A stretch of DNA of 64,000 bases from Opitutaceae bacterium (GTDB lineage: Bacteria; Verrucomicrobiota; Verrucomicrobiia; Opitutales; Opitutaceae), in contig JAEUGY010000112.1 in the NCBI GenBank assembly GCA_016794625.1, positions 62,001 through 126,000 on the forward strand. Direction: 5' to 3'. Numbering within the stretch: the first letter of the stretch is position 1; each line of letters opens with the position of its first letter. The notes under the pieces were generated by a model. It saw only the letters and a list, made by a program, of their open reading frames with translations. It had not been told where the DNA came from and did not search any database. Both the position numbers and the translations under genes were made by a program. Shown here piece by piece: positions 16,767-26,206 of the stretch.

Positions 16767-18182
16767 ATGGAACGGCCCATCAAGCTCACTTTCCTCGGAG
16801 CCGGGAGCTTCTTCGCCCCGCGTCTGGTCAACGATGTGGTCCGGATCCCGGGCAACCGGGGGGGCACCCTGGCCTTGGTCGACATTGATGCACGACGGCT
16901 GGGGGTGACCGCACGCCTGATCCGCCGGCTGCTCACCGCGCTCGGCGCGAAACACTGGAAAGTCGTGGCCTCGGTCGATCGGACCCGCGTGCTGCCCGCG
17001 ACCGACTATGTGATCAATTGCATCGAGGTGTCGGGGCTGGAGTGCGTGGTGCATGACAACGACATTCCGCTGAAGTACGGTATCGACCAATGTATCGGTG
17101 ACACGATCGGACCCGGCGGCCTCTTCAAGGCCCTCCGCACCATTCCGGTGTGGCTCGATGTCCTGCGGGACTGTGAGCGCTTATGTCCGAAAGCGCTGGT
17201 GCTGAACTACACCAATCCGATGGTGATGATGTGCACGGCGGCCGCGCGCACCTCGTCCATGGCCGTGGTCGGTCTGTGTCACTCCGTGCAGGGCACGAGC
17301 CAGTTGCTGGCCGAGTATGCCGGCGTACCGTATGCGGAGCTGGACTGGGAGTGCGCCGGAATCAACCACCTGGCGTGGTTCACCCGTCTGGAACACCAGG
17401 GGCAGGATCTGTATGCCCGGACCCTCCACCGACGCTTTGCCGAGGAGGTGGCCGCGGGGTTGCAGGAGTACGATGCGGGAAAGGTCGTCCAGGACAGCCG
17501 GGACAACAGTCATGGCGCGCAGGTGGAGGTCGCCTACCGTCAGCGCGATTTGATCCGCAAGGACATGTGTCTCCACTTCGGCGCCTTCATCACCGAAAGC
17601 TCAGGGCACCTGTCAGAGTACCTGCCGTACTACCGGAAGAGCGAAGCCGGACGGAAGCTGCTCCGCCTCGGATACGATGGAGGATCCCGGTTCTACGCCA
17701 CCAACTGGCCGGCCTGGAGGGCGCACGCCGATCGCGAGCGACTCGCCATGCTCCGAGGCGAGGTGGCCATGGACTGGCCGCGCTCCTGGGAGTACGCGTC
17801 CTGGATCATCGAGGCGCGCGAGAAGGACGCCCCGTTTCGTATCCACGGAAATGTCATGAACAGCGCGGGCGCCGGCGCCGGCGCGCTGATCAGCAATCTC
17901 CCGGCGCAAAGCTGCGTCGAGGTCGCGTGCCTGGTCGACCAGAATGGGGTTCATCCCACCCGCTACGGGGCCCTGCCGCCGCATCTCGCCGCCGTCTGCG
18001 CGACGAATCTGGGCATGTTTGAGCTCGGTGCGCTCGCTGCGATCGAGCGCAGCGTGGAGAAAGCGATCTACGCCCTGCTGCTCGATCCCTTGACCGCCGC
18101 CGTGTGCACGCCCGCACAGATCAAGGCGATGACCCTGGAGCTGTTCGCCGCGGAGGCAGCGTTCCTGCCCGGGTACCGTTGA
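16767..18182 (+). CDS. Family GH4 glycoside hydrolase, probable alpha-galactosidase
   Basis: This 471-residue enzyme belongs to the NAD- and Mn-dependent GH4 family, which cleaves glycosides by redox-assisted elimination. The Rossmann start KLTFLGAGSFFAPRLV binds NAD. Cys171 and the downstream His in ECAGINHLAWF supply the metal site, with LNYTNPMVMM between. The LCHSVQGTS motif matches the MelA-type alpha-galactosidase subgroup rather than 6-phospho-alpha-glucosidases. The family core begins at ATG 16767; in-frame ATG 16689 would add 26 low-complexity residues. The divergent AraC regulator is a likely controller. Alpha-glucosidase or alpha-glucuronidase activity remains possible. Confidence 0.82.
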   Translation: MERPIKLTFLGAGSFFAPRLVNDVVRIPGNRGGTLALVDIDARRLGVTARLIRRLLTALGAKHWKVVASVDRTRVLPATDYVINCIEVSGLECVVHDNDIPLKYGIDQCIGDTIGPGGLFKALRTIPVWLDVLRDCERLCPKALVLNYTNPMVMMCTAAARTSSMAVVGLCHSVQGTSQLLAEYAGVPYAELDWECAGINHLAWFTRLEHQGQDLYARTLHRRFAEEVAAGLQEYDAGKVVQDSRDNSHGAQVEVAYRQRDLIRKDMCLHFGAFITESSGHLSEYLPYYRKSEAGRKLLRLGYDGGSRFYATNWPAWRAHADRERLAMLRGEVAMDWPRSWEYASWIIEAREKDAPFRIHGNVMNSAGAGAGALISNLPAQSCVEVACLVDQNGVHPTRYGALPPHLAAVCATNLGMFELGALAAIERSVEKAIYALLLDPLTAAVCTPAQIKAMTLELFAAEAAFLPGYR

Positions 18183-18194
18183 GATCGACCCGGA

Positions 18195-20432
18195 CTAAAC
18201 GAGGTTCGAGGGATCCACGTCCAGCACCTGCACCACATCGTCGGGCCAGGCAAAGCCCGCCCGCAATTCCGACAGTTCACCGATGATCTTGGAGATGCTC
18301 GCCGTGAAGTACCACAGCTGCCAGCGGTAGTGGTCCTTGATGCGCTCGATCGGCGACGGGGAAGGTCCCCGCAGTTCAACCCGATCGCCAAACGTCTTCT
18401 CCACCAGACGGGCCCATTGCTCGGCGTAGAATTTCAGCTTCTCTTCGCTGGGGCCGCGAAAGAGGTGGTGGATCAAATGCCGGTACGGCGGATAACGGAA
18501 CTGCTGCCGCATGCGTAGCTCCGACTCCGCGAACCCCTCGAAGTCGGCGTGGCGCGAGAACTGGATCGTCTCCGACTGAGGCGTGAAGGTCTGCACCACC
18601 ACCTCTCCCGCGCGATCCCCCCGGCCGGCGCGACCCGCCACCTGCACCAAGAGCTGGAAGGTGCGCTCATTCGCTCGAAAATCCGGGATGTGCATGGAGA
18701 TGTCGGCGTCCACCAGCCCAACCAGAGTCACATTCGGAAAATCAAGGCCCTTGCCGATCATCTGCGTGCCGACCAGCACATCGATTTTGCCGGTGCGGAA
18801 CTCCCCCAGCAACTCGCGGAAGCGGTTCTTCTTGGCCATCGTATCCGCATCGATGCGTTCAATCCGCGCCTTGGGCAGCACCCGACGCACGGACTCCTCG
18901 ACCCGCTGCGTGCCCAGACCTTTCCAGCGGATGTCGGGCGCACCGCACTTCGGGCAACGCGACGGCGCCGGCCGCGAGTCGCCACACAGATGACAGCGAA
19001 TCGTCTCATCACTGCGATGGTACGTCATGGTGATGCTGCAGTGCCGGCACTCTTCCGTATGGCCGCACTTGGTGCAGAGCATCGAGGACGAGTAGCCTCG
19101 TCGGTTGATGAAGAGGATCGTCTGCTCGCGCCGCTCGAAACGCGCGTGCATCGCATCCACCAGCACGCGGGACAGGGTGGTCAGACCGCGCTGGCGCATG
19201 ACTTCAATCTTCATGTCCACCACCTGAATGTGAGGGAGTTTGCGGGCATCCACCCGCTCCGTCAGCCGCAAGAGCTCGTAGCGACCGGACAGGGCGTTGG
19301 CATAACTTTCCAGCGAAGGCGTGGCCGAGCCCAGCACGCAAACCGCCCGATTCAGTTTGGCCCGCATCACCGCCACATCGCGACCATGATAACGCGGCGT
19401 TTCATCCTGCTTGTAGGCCGGCTCGTGTTCCTCATCGACCACGATCAGACGCAGGTTCCTCACGGGAGCGAACACAGCCGAGCGGGCGCCCACCACCACC
19501 CGGGCCTCGCCCTTCGCCAGGGCCAGCCATCCATCGAGGCGCTCCCCTTCGCTCAGATGGCTGTGCCACACCACACAGCGGTGATCCGGCGCGATCGCCT
19601 CCAGACGCGACCGCAACCGCGCGACCGTCTGCGGGGTGAGCGCCACCTCCGGCACCAGGAAAATCACGCCTCCCCCACCCTTCAGCGCCTCTTCGATCGC
19701 ATGCAGATAGACCTCCGTCTTGCCTGAACCGGTCACGCCATGGAGCAGACTGACCCCAAACGCCCCGCGCGCCAATCCCTCGGACAACCGCTGGACCGCC
19801 GCCCGCTGCTCCGGGTTCAATGTCGGAGCGAGCGACGCCACGCGTTCGCCCGCATCCATCCCATCGACGTACGCCACGCGTTCCACCCGGCGCGACTCCT
19901 GGCGAATCGCCCCCGACTTGACCAAGGCTGTAACCACCGCCGCGCTCAATCCCAGGCGGGTGAGCACGCGCTGCTTGTTCAGGGGCACCAACTGGGGCTC
20001 AAGAAAGCGGTAGAGACGGAACTGCTGGGGGGCCCGCTTTTCCAGCCGGGCCGACTCCTCATCCGTCAGGCGACGCGCCAACACCAGCAACGTCTCCTCC
20101 TTCATGGCCGCGCCTGCCCGCACCGGGGCCGGCAACATGCCCTCGATCACGCCATCAAGCGAGCAGGCATAGTAGGACCCCATCCACTTCGCCAAGGCCA
20201 GCAGATCAGCCGGAATGGCCGGAAATGGATAGACCACCTGGAGCACCGCCTTGAGTCGTTCCACCGGATAATCCGCCGGGGCGCCAAGCGTACCGACCAG
20301 CCCCAGCGTCTGCCGACGACCCAGGGGGACTCGAACCAGCGTTCCCACTTCAACCGAGCCCATGAGATGATCGGGCACACGATAGTGCAACAGCTTGTCA
20401 AAACCTGCCAGAGGATGAACACCGACCATCAT
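18195..20432 (-). CDS. priA: Primosomal replication-restart helicase PriA
   Basis: PriA recognises stalled forks and reloads the replisome. This 745-residue protein has the 3'-binding domain (about 1-100), a winged helix, the DEAH-type helicase core with Walker A GVTGSGKTEVYL and Walker B IVVDEEHEPAYKQDETPRYHG, and the paired zinc-binding site (CTKCGHTEECRHC, CHLCG, CPKCG). Motif VAGRAGRGDRAGEV follows. ATG 20432 is chosen since the family begins near HPLAGFDKLLHY; an in-frame TTG at 20468 gives 12 more residues. Length is normal. The gene is divergent from the Fur-family regulator. Confidence 0.95.
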   Translation of the reverse strand: MMVGVHPLAGFDKLLHYRVPDHLMGSVEVGTLVRVPLGRRQTLGLVGTLGAPADYPVERLKAVLQVVYPFPAIPADLLALAKWMGSYYACSLDGVIEGMLPAPVRAGAAMKEETLLVLARRLTDEESARLEKRAPQQFRLYRFLEPQLVPLNKQRVLTRLGLSAAVVTALVKSGAIRQESRRVERVAYVDGMDAGERVASLAPTLNPEQRAAVQRLSEGLARGAFGVSLLHGVTGSGKTEVYLHAIEEALKGGGGVIFLVPEVALTPQTVARLRSRLEAIAPDHRCVVWHSHLSEGERLDGWLALAKGEARVVVGARSAVFAPVRNLRLIVVDEEHEPAYKQDETPRYHGRDVAVMRAKLNRAVCVLGSATPSLESYANALSGRYELLRLTERVDARKLPHIQVVDMKIEVMRQRGLTTLSRVLVDAMHARFERREQTILFINRRGYSSSMLCTKCGHTEECRHCSITMTYHRSDETIRCHLCGDSRPAPSRCPKCGAPDIRWKGLGTQRVEESVRRVLPKARIERIDADTMAKKNRFRELLGEFRTGKIDVLVGTQMIGKGLDFPNVTLVGLVDADISMHIPDFRANERTFQLLVQVAGRAGRGDRAGEVVVQTFTPQSETIQFSRHADFEGFAESELRMRQQFRYPPYRHLIHHLFRGPSEEKLKFYAEQWARLVEKTFGDRVELRGPSPSPIERIKDHYRWQLWYFTASISKIIGELSELRAGFAWPDDVVQVLDVDPSNLV

Positions 20433-20559
20433 TTCGCCGTGAATGAGCGTTGCCGGGCCGCTCGGCAATCCTGCAAGCGGTCATTCTCTCGGGGGACCGA
20501 TCGACCCCTGCGGAATACCGGGCATTGACAGCCCCGGCGCCCCCGAAAACATCCCACCT

Positions 20560-21024
20560 GTGAGCAACGACGCGAAACGCGACCAGTTTAAATCCTTTTT
20601 GGCGAAGAAAGGTCTGCGCGTCACCAACCAGCGGCTCGCCATCTTCGAGGCCGCGTTTGCCCAAAAGGATCACTTTACGGCGGAAGAACTGCTCGACCAC
20701 GCCCGGCGGATCGACGACTCCGTCTCGCGCGCCACCATCTACCGAACCCTGCCCATCATGACGGAGAGCGCCCTCCTGCGGGAGGTCGACATCGGTTCCG
20801 GTGAGAAGTTCTACCGGCGCAACGCCGACAACAACGCGCAGATGGCGCAGGTGGTCTGTCTCGACTGCGATCGCATTTTTGAAATCAGCGCGCCGTTCAT
20901 GGAGTGGTATGGCAGTACGGTGTCGTCGAAGCTGGGACTTACCCCTGTTTCCCAGCGCCTTCAGGTCAGCGCGCATTGCAACCTCCTGCGCGAGACCGGT
21001 TCCTGCAAGAACAAGACCCGCTGA
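20560..21024 (+). CDS. Fur-family metal-responsive regulator
   Basis: This 154-residue protein has the Fur winged-helix domain (KSFLAKKGLRVTNQRLAIFEA, HFTAEELLDHAR, SRATIYRTLPIMTESALLRE) and a C-terminal dimerisation domain with CLDCDRIFEIS. A GTG at 20560 is taken as start because upstream residues in frame are Pro/Gly-rich with no similarity. The usual second CxxC is replaced by a single Cys in ETGSCKNK near the C-terminus, so the structural zinc site may be altered. Which metal or signal it senses (iron, zinc, manganese or peroxide) cannot be told. It is followed 14 bases later by the TPR gene. Confidence 0.85.
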   Translation: MSNDAKRDQFKSFLAKKGLRVTNQRLAIFEAAFAQKDHFTAEELLDHARRIDDSVSRATIYRTLPIMTESALLREVDIGSGEKFYRRNADNNAQMAQVVCLDCDRIFEISAPFMEWYGSTVSSKLGLTPVSQRLQVSAHCNLLRETGSCKNKTR

Positions 21025-21038
21025 GCCGCCTTCGGACC

Positions 21039-21413
21039 ATGTCAAAGCCCAAGCACACCGATCCTGCCTTCGAGACTTCGTTTTTCGAGTCCGTCCTGCG
21101 CAACAACCCGCGCTACACCGACGTGGTGGAACTGCTGGGCGGTCTGTACACCAAACAGGGCCGGATTGCCGAAGGTCTCAAAATGGATCGACGGATGGTC
21201 CGCCTGCAGCCGGAGAATCCAACCGCCCACTACAATCTCGCCTGCAGTCTCGCGCTGTCGAAGCGCACCGGTGACGCCTTGCGCGCCTTGCGGAAGGCGG
21301 TCGCGCTGGGTTATGACGACTTCGACTGGATTTCACAGGATCCCGACCTGGAGGCGCTGCAGTCGCATCCCGAGTTTCAGCGCATCCTGAGCCAGCTTCA
21401 GCCCAAAAGCTGA
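21039..21413 (+). CDS. Small TPR-repeat protein
   Basis: This 124-residue protein contains about three tetratricopeptide repeats (YTDVVELLGGLYTKQGRIAE, ENPTAHYNLACSLALSKRTG, ALRALRKAVALGYDDFDWI). The last part (SQDPDLEALQSHPEFQRIL) is the common ending of short TPR proteins. It has no signal peptide or membrane segment and should be a soluble protein-interaction scaffold. It lies 14 bases after the Fur-family gene and 66 bases before nadA, likely in one transcription unit. Partner unknown. Confidence 0.8.
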   Translation: MSKPKHTDPAFETSFFESVLRNNPRYTDVVELLGGLYTKQGRIAEGLKMDRRMVRLQPENPTAHYNLACSLALSKRTGDALRALRKAVALGYDDFDWISQDPDLEALQSHPEFQRILSQLQPKS

Positions 21414-21479
21414 ACCGAACAGCTCCCGCGATCGGCGCCGGTAGGTTGCCACCGCGCATATTTCTCCTGACTTTTTCGC

Positions 21480-22463
<984 letters not shown>

Positions 22464-22476
22464 CGCACCGCTGCCG

Positions 22477-23187
22477 CTAGTCCGCGTTGGCCTGCAGAAT
22501 CTGAGCGGCGGCCGATGCCCGCAGGGCCTCGGCGAGCACGGGGTCGTGGACCGCGGCGGCCTCTTGCAGACGCCTTTCCCGGTTCGCCACCTCCTCCTCG
22601 CGCTGCTCCAGCTCCGATTCTTTTTCCTGCTGCAGCTGCACCTTGCGCAGGAGCCGGGCTTCACTCTCGTCCAGAAAGGCTTCCCGTTCGACCAGCGCCT
22701 GACGCAGTTCGCGCATGGACGCCTCGCGGCGATCAAGCTCATGCCGCAGACGCTCGAATGCGACCTGCTCCTCCACGGTTGCTCCGCGTCGCGACGACTG
22801 CGCTTTGCGGCTGGCGGCCAGCATCTCCTCTTTGGCGGCGACCAAAGCTTCAGTCTCGGCCAGTTCCCGTTCGCGCTCTGCAATCCAGGACTCCTGGTCG
22901 ATCAGTTCGCGCTCACGCTGCTCCAACTTGGTCTCCAGCCGGCGAAGGGTTTGTTCCAAATCCGCCAGGGATCCCGCCGGGATCGGTGCCGGAGCGCCGG
23001 TTTCCGCGGAGCGCGCGTCGGAGAAAAGCGACGGGGGATCCGTCGGATCCGCGAGGGACGCGGCCAAGGCCGATCGCAACGAAGCTCGGGCCGCTTTGCC
23101 TTTCGGCAGGACCAGCGGCAGATCTCCGATTCTCGGGGCCGGGAAACGCACCGTCACCGAGGGTGCGGTGGAATCGCCCTCGCTCAT
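22477..23187 (-). CDS. Coiled-coil protein of the orphan ParA operon
   Basis: This 236-residue protein starts with about 75 Pro/Ala/Ser-rich, probably disordered residues, then from about 80 to 220 forms a charged Glu/Arg/Gln-rich coiled coil (LEQTLRRLETKLEQRERELI, ESELEQREEEVANRERRLQE). No signal peptide, membrane segment or enzyme motif is visible. It is the last gene of the ParA operon, starting two bases after the stop of the preceding gene. I do not recognise the family. Disorder plus coiled coil is the common architecture of cargo adaptors for ParA-type ATPases, so such a role is an inference from context. Confidence 0.7.
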   Translation of the reverse strand: MSEGDSTAPSVTVRFPAPRIGDLPLVLPKGKAARASLRSALAASLADPTDPPSLFSDARSAETGAPAPIPAGSLADLEQTLRRLETKLEQRERELIDQESWIAERERELAETEALVAAKEEMLAASRKAQSSRRGATVEEQVAFERLRHELDRREASMRELRQALVEREAFLDESEARLLRKVQLQQEKESELEQREEEVANRERRLQEAAAVHDPVLAEALRASAAAQILQANAD

Positions 23188-23189
23188 GG

Positions 23190-24137
23190 TCAGGACCGGG
23201 AGAACAGCCGGCTGAACCAGCCCTTACCCGATTTCTTTGGCTCTCCGGCCGCGCGTGCGACGGGAGGCGGGACGGCGACGCTCTTCAAATGCGGAGTGAG
23301 CAACGCGCTCACGGCGGCTTCAATCGAAGGATCGCCGATCACGACAAGGGAGCGAGCCAGGGAGGAACCGCCCGCGATCTGCGCGACGAGCTCCGCTTTT
23401 TGATCCATGAAGTAGGCGACCAGCCGGGCAACACGATCACGGGTGACCGGGCTCAACTGCGCGGGTTTGGAAATGAGAATCGCCCGTTGTTCCGGCGTCA
23501 GAGTACGCACGATCAAGGCCACCGCCTCGATCAGGTGCAGCCCCTTCTTGCCCGGACGGAAAGGCAGATACTTGGCGAGAGCGGGCTCGTCGACATGCGA
23601 GAGCGCGTTGAGCAGACCACGGAAGTCACCACCCACGATGACTGCTTGGGATAGCCCCTGGGCGAAGACGGCAAATTGGCCGAGTGTACCCAGCTTTTCG
23701 AGACTGCAGAACTCGAGGGTGTTTTCCTGCAAGGCCGTGAACTCGATCGGATATTCCTCCGGAATCTCCAGCCGGGCCATGTTCTTCAGCAAAGGATTGT
23801 CGCGCTCCGTCGCAACGGCCGACTGGGCGACCATGTCGCCGAACGGGTTGTCGAACGCGAGGGTCTCCTTGAGAATGTCAACCAGCTGGTCAAAGCGCTC
23901 CATCGGCTGACCCTTTGCCACCAGCGCTTCGTAGGCTTCGGCAAACGTGAGGTCGATGTACACTGCCGGCGTCTCTTTCTTGTCCTTGATCGGCCATTCC
24001 GGCCCTTCCAAGTTTTGCGCCAGGCTGGCCAAAGGCGTATCAACCATGATGGACATGGAGAATGCACCGCGAATGTCATCCCAGTCCTTCGCAGTATGAC
24101 GCATTTTCGAGGGCTGATGTGGGCTGGTGGAGCGCAT
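23190..24137 (-). CDS. Unrecognised 315-residue protein of the orphan ParA operon
   Basis: The middle gene encodes a soluble, mixed alpha/beta protein with no motif I recognise. Visible landmarks are VYIDLTFAEAYEALVAKGQP (about residue 58), LLKNMARLEIPEE, a helical middle (GLLNALSHVDEPALAKYLPF) and a conserved-looking EAVALIVRTLTPEQRAILIS. A Pro/Ala linker leads to the final KKSGKGWFSRLFSRS, a short basic amphipathic segment that could touch membrane or a partner. It starts 17 bases after parA and ends two bases before the coiled-coil gene. ATGs at 24104 and 24056 are alternative starts; 24137 has a GAAAGG upstream. Confidence 0.72.
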   Translation of the reverse strand: MRSTSPHQPSKMRHTAKDWDDIRGAFSMSIMVDTPLASLAQNLEGPEWPIKDKKETPAVYIDLTFAEAYEALVAKGQPMERFDQLVDILKETLAFDNPFGDMVAQSAVATERDNPLLKNMARLEIPEEYPIEFTALQENTLEFCSLEKLGTLGQFAVFAQGLSQAVIVGGDFRGLLNALSHVDEPALAKYLPFRPGKKGLHLIEAVALIVRTLTPEQRAILISKPAQLSPVTRDRVARLVAYFMDQKAELVAQIAGGSSLARSLVVIGDPSIEAAVSALLTPHLKSVAVPPPVARAAGEPKKSGKGWFSRLFSRS

Positions 24138-24154
24138 GGGAATATATCGGCCTT

Positions 24155-25045
24155 TCAGGCAACCTGCTGAAGTAGTTCGAGTGTCATCCGTCGATAGTCG
24201 TTGACCACATTGTCTTGCGAGGGATCCGAGGCGTCCTGACTGATCAAAACCACGGGGAGACCGAGGGTCACAGCGCGCCGGACCACCATCGCATCGCGAA
24301 TCTGGGCGTCGAGGATCTTGGCGTTGGCCGCCACCCTCTTGGCCGCTCTGAATTGATTCAATCTCAACTGCATGCGCATCTTGGGCACCTCAATATCCAC
24401 GCCTGTCTTGATCGCATTGAAGATGATGCTGTGCACGAGCGCGGGCGGCCCCATTGAGGCCCGCCGGAAACTGGCCGACAGCATGTGAAATTTCTGTAAT
24501 TTCTCCACCAGGAGGGTGAAACCGATCAGACTGAGGGCATCGGGATTCGCCGGAACACAGATTTCGTTGGCCGCAAAGATTCCGCACTGCGAGGCCCGCA
24601 GGATGTTGGGCGGGCAGTCAAAAAGGATGAAGTCGTAGTTCGGTTCCACCAGCGCGAGCTGCTCCTGAAAGACCAGGTACGGTGGCCGTTTGGGGTCGCC
24701 GGTGTATTCGTTTTCGAGATCGACCAGGTTGAAGGCCGTGGGCAGCAGATCCAACCCAGGGAGGAGTCGTTCGCCCGTTTTGCCCTCGATGACGTCCCGG
24801 AGAATCAGGTCCTTGATATGAGCCTTGCCCGGTTCGAAGATCGAATAGACCGCCCCTTCTCCCGAAGAGTTGATCTTGTTCCAGCGGTCGAGCTTGAGAA
24901 GCCAGATGCTTGCGTTCGACTGCGTGTCGAAATCACAAAGAAGCACGCGCTTCCCGGCTTTCACGAGAGCTGCCGCCGTGTTGACGATGAGCGAAGTCTT
25001 ACCGACTCCGCCCTTGTAGTTGATGAAAGCAATTTTTCGAGCCAT
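24155..25045 (-). CDS. ParA/MinD-type ATPase, orphan
   Basis: This 296-residue protein has the deviant Walker A KGGVGKTS (residues 11-18), switch I region LLCDFDTQSNASIWLL and Walker B YDFILFDCPPN. These define the ParA/MinD family, which forms ATP-dependent gradients on the nucleoid or membrane to position cargo. It is longer than a chromosomal Soj/ParA (about 255-260) because of an insert (about 50-105, including a KINSSGEGAVYSIFEPG segment). It lacks an N-terminal DNA-binding domain and a MinD-type C-terminal amphipathic helix. The window's parB lies 21 kb away and next to other genes, so this ParA is probably not its partner. It heads a three-gene operon. Confidence 0.85.
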   Translation of the reverse strand: MARKIAFINYKGGVGKTSLIVNTAAALVKAGKRVLLCDFDTQSNASIWLLKLDRWNKINSSGEGAVYSIFEPGKAHIKDLILRDVIEGKTGERLLPGLDLLPTAFNLVDLENEYTGDPKRPPYLVFQEQLALVEPNYDFILFDCPPNILRASQCGIFAANEICVPANPDALSLIGFTLLVEKLQKFHMLSASFRRASMGPPALVHSIIFNAIKTGVDIEVPKMRMQLRLNQFRAAKRVAANAKILDAQIRDAMVVRRAVTLGLPVVLISQDASDPSQDNVVNDYRRMTLELLQQVA

Positions 25046-25227
25046 CGCAAAGAAGACGCACAGGATATCGGCCAGAGACGCGGTCCCTTGAAGGCAACTC
25101 GCACAGGAACGACGAGGCCCAACGGTGGCCGGGGGACTATTTGACGTTATTTTCGCCAGCCGACGATGTCACCAGCTTGTCACTTGCTTGGCATCAAGCC
25201 GCCACCGGCGCCCTGTCCCATGCGCTC

Positions 25228-25611
25228 ATGCGCCCCTTGATCCTTTGCGTCGACGACGAAAGCGATATCACCACCCTCATCCGCTTTCATCTGCTGACCT
25301 TGGGGTGCGACGTGATCGCAGCCGCGAGCGGCCGGGAAGCGCTTCAGCGCATCGCCGAAACCAAGCCGGATCTGGTCCTCTTGGACCTGATGCTGCCGGA
25401 CATCGATGGATTTGGCGTGTGTGAGATTCTGCGACGCAGCCCGGCCACCGCGACGCTGCCCATCGTGATCCTTTCCGCCTGGACAACCGCCGACGCCAAA
25501 GCGATCGGGTTCGAATTGGGCGTGCTCGCGTATCTCACCAAGCCCTTTAGTCCAAAGGAGTTGGTCGATCGGGTGCGTCGATTCCTCGCCCCACGCCTTG
25601 CGGACGCCTAA
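25228..25611 (+). CDS. Single-domain response regulator receiver
   Basis: This 127-residue protein is a stand-alone CheY-like receiver. The acidic pocket is CVDDESD, the phospho-acceptor Asp is in LVLLDLMLPDIDGFG, the Thr/Ser position is in VILSAWT, and the conserved Lys is in YLTKPFSPKELVDRV. There is no output domain and no histidine kinase nearby. ATG 25228 is chosen because the receiver starts directly after it. Likely a phosphorelay intermediate or protein-interaction switch. It is divergent from the ParA operon across 182 bases, so a functional link is conceivable but unproven. Confidence 0.87.
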   Translation: MRPLILCVDDESDITTLIRFHLLTLGCDVIAAASGREALQRIAETKPDLVLLDLMLPDIDGFGVCEILRRSPATATLPIVILSAWTTADAKAIGFELGVLAYLTKPFSPKELVDRVRRFLAPRLADA

Positions 25612-25670
25612 CCTCGAGCGATCTGGTTTGACTGGCGGAGTCGTTGCCATCGGCTGTAATAGACAGACGC

Positions 25671-26153
25671 ATGGACAAACTCCTCCTTCGCTCCGCGTGT
25701 GTGCAGCAGTTGGAAGCCGACCTTGCCTTGTTGACCCAGGCGGCCCTGACCTCACGCGACGAGGCGACCCATGAGGAGAGTCGCGCCGAGAACCAGTATG
25801 ACATGCACGCTCAGGAAGCGGCCTACCTCGCAGAGGGACAGGCCCGCATGGTGGCGGAGCTGCACGAAACCCTCTCGCACTATCGAACCCTTGACGTCGG
25901 CCCGTTCGCTCCCGGAAGCCCCATCGCCGTCGGAGCCCTCGTTCGTTTGCGTCCCGCGGCCGGCCAAACCCGAACTTACTTCATTGGCCCACGGGCGGGC
26001 GGAATGGAAGTCCGCATCGAAGACGAAACCGTCCTCGTGGTGACTCCGGCCTCACCCCTCGGCCGGCAGCTGGTCGGGCACCGCGCCGGCAACGCCCTCC
26101 TGATTCCGGGCCGCACGGGGAGCATCAAACATGAGATACTCTCGGTCGACTGA
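25671..26153 (+). CDS. GreA/GreB-like transcript-cleavage-factor family protein
   Basis: This 160-residue protein has an N-terminal helical hairpin (about 1-75) and a C-terminal FKBP-like Gre domain (VLVVTPASPLGRQLVGHRAGN, about 122-142). The hairpin contains THEESRAENQYDMHAQEAAYLAEGQARM, the pattern of a divergent Gre paralogue rather than the NAEYHAA tip of housekeeping GreA. It may therefore bind the polymerase secondary channel without the same cleavage stimulation. ATG 25671 is preferred over an upstream in-frame start at 25644 that adds non-conserved residues. It follows the receiver gene by 59 bases. Confidence 0.8.
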   Translation: MDKLLLRSACVQQLEADLALLTQAALTSRDEATHEESRAENQYDMHAQEAAYLAEGQARMVAELHETLSHYRTLDVGPFAPGSPIAVGALVRLRPAAGQTRTYFIGPRAGGMEVRIEDETVLVVTPASPLGRQLVGHRAGNALLIPGRTGSIKHEILSVD

Positions 26154-26206
26154 ACCCCAGCACCTGGCTTGCGCGTCCGCCGCCCGGGCCCAATTCTCTT
26201 CGCTCT

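Noticed and set aside
24155..25045. This ParA as the partner of the parB at 45898
   Set aside because: The genes are 21 kb apart in different operons, and the ATPase is longer than Soj-type ParA with an extra insert. A chromosomal pairing is therefore not supported.
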